Shown here piece by piece: positions 61,035 to 64,000 of a DNA stretch of 64,000 nt (within the stretch, counting starts at the first letter, position 1; every line of letters starts with the position of its first letter). The position numbers and the translations under genes are program-made. Source of the stretch: JAKFFN01 sp036675025 (GTDB taxonomy: Bacteria > Sumerlaeota > Sumerlaeia > Sumerlaeales > Sumerlaeaceae); contig JAKFFN010000113.1 of NCBI GenBank assembly GCA_036675025.1, forward strand, positions 13,596 to 77,595, read 5' to 3'. The notes under the pieces were generated by a model, which did not search any database, was not told where the DNA came from, and was given only the letters and a program-made list of their open reading frames with translations.

Positions 61035-64000
61035 ATGAGTAGACGTCCGAGCCGGGTTCCCCGGTCACGACGTTCGTGCTGCCTCGCGTTTATCCTTACC
61101 GCAGTAGTCGTTCTGGTAGTCGCCGGTTGTGGTTTCGCCTGGCTCTATACCCATCCAGTGAGCAACAGCACCCTGCACGAGCGGGTGCTCCGGCGCCTGG
61201 AGCGTGTCAGTGGTCTTGATGTGACTTATGATTCTGCCAGCCTGACCCTCGCCACGGGACAGTACAAGATTCGCAACCTGCGTTTTATGGAACCGGGCAA
61301 GCAAGAGGCCCCGGTGCTGTTTATTGACGAAGTACTGGCAACCATTCGTCCGTGGCAGCTTTTGTCCAATCCGGAATCTGTTTTAACCCGGGTCGTGCTT
61401 AAGAACCCCAGCCAACTGGATATGCTTTATTCCCACCGGTCAGTCCGGCTTGGTGAGAAGTCGCAGTTCCTCCTGAACTCTGTTCAGAAAGCCCAGCCCC
61501 CCGGATCCGATGTCGGTGGTCGTCTTCCCTTTGAAGTACTCACAATTGAAAATGCCGAGCTGGCATTTGTTGAAGAAGAAGGAATTCTTCCCGGCCCCGG
61601 CCCCGCAAAACCCGCCATGGTTATGGAAGGGGAGCTTACGGTTACAAATGAGCCGTCGGGCAATGTGGCCTTTGAGTTTGAGGGCCATGCGGATCGCCCT
61701 TCCGCAGAAGCAGAAAATATTACCACCCGGACAATGGCCGCGGGTATCCACACCATCGTTCACCTGGGCGCTGATAACGCTATTAAGATTGAAGGCGGTG
61801 CAGAGCGCATCGCGCTGACGCGCATGTTCCGGGAAATGCCGGAAACATCCATTCGGGCCGCAGGACTGAAATTGAACCTGGAATCGGAAAAAACAGGTAA
61901 CAAGTTCCGGCTGAACGGCAATGTATTGGCAGACAGCCTTTCCTACATCAGCCCGGAAAACAGCACTCAACTCTCCGATGAAAAGCTGGGACTCAACCTT
62001 GACCTGGATTATAACACATCAAATACGACAGCTGATATTCGTGCGTTAAAGCTTCAAAGCGCCGGTGCATTAGCCCAATTAACAGGTAACACATCCTTCA
62101 CTGGCGTCCACTCATACAACCTGGCCGTTAGCGCGCAGCGGATTAGTAAAGATTACCGCGTGCTCCTGGAGCGTCTGCTCCCCAAAGGCTGGGATGTGGA
62201 GGCTACCAGCGACAGCCTGGCAGTCGACATGAGAATTGCCGGAAGCACAGAGGGCGTTAAAAGCCTCGGCGGCAAACTTTCTGTTAGAGGAATCAGCCTG
62301 GTTACTCCCGCGCTGCCGGCAGCCCTTAAGAACCTTCATGGCGATGTGGATTTCGGTGCGGAGCAGGTTAACTTTGCCGATATGACGGGCGAGTACGCAG
62401 GCGCCCGGGTTGCCCTCGATGGCTCATTCCAGGGCGATCCATGGGTATCGAAGGCAGGTAATCTTGATCTGAACTGGAGCACGCTTATTCCGCTGGAAGA
62501 GGTGCTGGCGCTTCACGGAAACAGCCTGGCAGAATCCTCTATCTCCGGCTCTGGACGTATCCGCGGCAACGGTACATGGCGCCAGCAGATCAACCTGGCT
62601 GATTCACGGCAATCTGCCACGCCCCAAATTGAGGGCGAAATTCAATTTGAGGATGTTGGCCTGGCTTATGCCGCCCTTCCAGCACCCATTGCAGGGCTTA
62701 ATGGCAATACACGCATTGTTGAGAACCGCCTGGAAATTGATAACCTTACAGGCACCATGCAGGGTAACAAGCTGGAAGTTTCAGGCATTATCAGCGGTGA
62801 TAACTTTTTCTGGCGCGATGCCGAAGTTTCTGCATCGCTGAGAAGCCGGCTGGATCTCGCGCGCCTTGGCCCCTACCTTACACCCGAGCAGCAGAAGAAC
62901 CTGGCTGAATATCAGCTTGCCGGCATGGCCGAAACAGAGATTATTGTAAAAGGCCCGGCAAACGATCTCGGCAGCCGCTTTACCGGGACGGTGCGGGTTT
63001 CCGATGTGACGTTTGCTCCAGGTCTCGATTTCATGCAGGGCAGCTTTACTAACGTCAACGGCGTGCTGCGTTGGGACGGGCGAACAATGCGTTTGGAGGA
63101 ACTCACCGGGCTTCTTAATGAGGAAGAGGTCGCCTTAGGCGGCACCATTGCCGCGAACAGTATCGATCTGCAAATCCAGGCGGAACCATTACTCGAAATG
63201 GTGGAAAGAACGTTTCCGCAAATGGACAAGTACCTGGATATGTCAGGTGCGCTGGAATGCGATCTGCGGTGGGTAGCGCGTTCTTCTGACGAAGAACCGC
63301 CGCCAATGCCGATTACCAAAATGATTGAGGCCGCGCGAACTCTGGCCGACAAGAGTATAGTTGATAAAACCTTTTCGCTGGATGGAGAGCTCCGCTTTAA
63401 CGACGCCAATGTGCGCCATATCGCCATGCCGCCAGCGCGCCAGGAGAACGGCAGGAAGATTCCCGAAGGCCGCATCACAGAGTTGACGGGCCGGGTCCTG
63501 GTAAAAAACGATACCCTCACTGTTTCAGACGATGCTACGATGTCATGCGCGTTTTCCGACACAGAGAACTGTCGCCTGAGTGGCAGCATTCGCCTGCGGC
63601 CAGACAACTTCCCTGAACTGAAAGTTAGAGTCAGCTCTGCCGGCGTTATGAAACTTGACGTGTGGGCGATGGGGTGGGGAAAAGATCTTCACAAACCGGA
63701 ACAGCCGCCCATAACAAACAAGAAGTTTGACCTGGAAGCGGAGCTCGTTGCACCTGCTGTACTGTTTCGCGGTCAGGAGGCCGGGCGAAGCCGCGCCAAG
63801 CTTACCTTTAACATGGTACAGGACGATTCCCCCAGGGTAACAAACTTCCGGGAAGTCGTGGTACAGGGTAACCGGCCTGGCCTCGGGCACATCACGGGCA
63901 GCGGACGTATTGAATCGTTTGTATGGGATGAACAGCGCTTCCCGCGGTGGCAGGCGTCCATTGATGCGCAAAGAATGCCGCTGGAATCCATGCTGGGCGC
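61035..64000 (+). CDS. Large AsmA-like envelope protein, 3' end outside window
   Basis: The visible 988 codons begin MSRRPSRVPRSRRSCCLAFI, with a membrane segment (AFILTAVVVLVVAGCGFAWL). They continue with long beta-rich regions of the AsmA type: DVTYDSASLTLATGQYKIRNLRF, FEVLTIENAELAFVEEE, and later domains such as LTGRVLVKNDTLTVSD. AsmA-like proteins bridge inner and outer membranes and move lipids, which implies a diderm envelope. GGGAGG lies eight bases before the ATG. The gene runs off the right edge, so total length and C-terminal domain are unknown. It diverges from recX. Confidence 0.8.
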   Translation, partial: MSRRPSRVPRSRRSCCLAFILTAVVVLVVAGCGFAWLYTHPVSNSTLHERVLRRLERVSGLDVTYDSASLTLATGQYKIRNLRFMEPGKQEAPVLFIDEVLATIRPWQLLSNPESVLTRVVLKNPSQLDMLYSHRSVRLGEKSQFLLNSVQKAQPPGSDVGGRLPFEVLTIENAELAFVEEEGILPGPGPAKPAMVMEGELTVTNEPSGNVAFEFEGHADRPSAEAENITTRTMAAGIHTIVHLGADNAIKIEGGAERIALTRMFREMPETSIRAAGLKLNLESEKTGNKFRLNGNVLADSLSYISPENSTQLSDEKLGLNLDLDYNTSNTTADIRALKLQSAGALAQLTGNTSFTGVHSYNLAVSAQRISKDYRVLLERLLPKGWDVEATSDSLAVDMRIAGSTEGVKSLGGKLSVRGISLVTPALPAALKNLHGDVDFGAEQVNFADMTGEYAGARVALDGSFQGDPWVSKAGNLDLNWSTLIPLEEVLALHGNSLAESSISGSGRIRGNGTWRQQINLADSRQSATPQIEGEIQFEDVGLAYAALPAPIAGLNGNTRIVENRLEIDNLTGTMQGNKLEVSGIISGDNFFWRDAEVSASLRSRLDLARLGPYLTPEQQKNLAEYQLAGMAETEIIVKGPANDLGSRFTGTVRVSDVTFAPGLDFMQGSFTNVNGVLRWDGRTMRLEELTGLLNEEEVALGGTIAANSIDLQIQAEPLLEMVERTFPQMDKYLDMSGALECDLRWVARSSDEEPPPMPITKMIEAARTLADKSIVDKTFSLDGELRFNDANVRHIAMPPARQENGRKIPEGRITELTGRVLVKNDTLTVSDDATMSCAFSDTENCRLSGSIRLRPDNFPELKVRVSSAGVMKLDVWAMGWGKDLHKPEQPPITNKKFDLEAELVAPAVLFRGQEAGRSRAKLTFNMVQDDSPRVTNFREVVVQGNRPGLGHITGSGRIESFVWDEQRFPRWQASIDAQRMPLESMLG

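Overview
The window is a mid-GC (mid-50s percent by eye) bacterial chromosome segment with gene-dense, mostly short operons. The mix fits a diderm bacterium outside the best-studied phyla, perhaps a PVC/FCB relative or a candidate phylum. It includes a long SecA with an extra insertion, an EF-G-like paralogue, an MglA-type GTPase with an unfamiliar tail, DUF1015, an AsmA-like giant, golvesin-type amidase, GH127 and FG-GAP secreted proteins, and a GxxExxY nuclease-like gene. I cannot name the taxon from sequence alone.

Layout. 1-5000: a truncated macrodomain gene, a CatE-like VOC dioxygenase, a secreted DUF2092/thioredoxin/propeller fusion and a Bcr/CflA exporter. 5135-8773: a uronate operon (IolB/KduI-family isomerase, an unrecognised secreted toroid-like protein, KduD). 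8917-14171: core genes rpmF, plsX, secA and a small membrane protein. 14172-24206: accessory genes, namely a secreted endonuclease I with lamin-tail domain, an FMN reductase, a radical SAM gene interrupted by about 4 kb carrying a 19-repeat FG-GAP protein, and a GH127-like enzyme. 24220-30415: the four-gene ligase-associated DNA repair cassette, with a YnfA gene embedded. 30539-39219: an orphan peptide-type permease, the EF-G-like protein, a non-coding stretch full of hairpins, a HAD phosphatase, an unknown 477-residue protein, and a phhB / rhodanese / bioD / glycosyltransferase row. 39304-49233: DUF1015, agmatine deiminase, two unknown secreted proteins, dnaE, a GxxExxY gene inside inverted repeats, and tRNA-Leu(CAG). 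49393-64000: two cell-wall amidases, an EntS-type exporter, nrdR, the MglA-type GTPase, an ECF sigma / anti-sigma / solute-binding-protein operon, argG, recX and the start of an AsmA-like gene.

The strongest leads are: (1) the radical SAM gene split exactly at the third cysteine codon of CxxxCxxC, where an acquired segment appears to have carried a replacement 5' end; (2) the GxxExxY gene between about 32-bp inverted repeats, a candidate minimal mobile cassette; (3) a possible new polysaccharide lyase in the uronate operon; (4) a cluster of hairpins at 33743-34062 that may be a structured RNA; (5) an EF-G-like GTPase with NKIN in place of NKxD.
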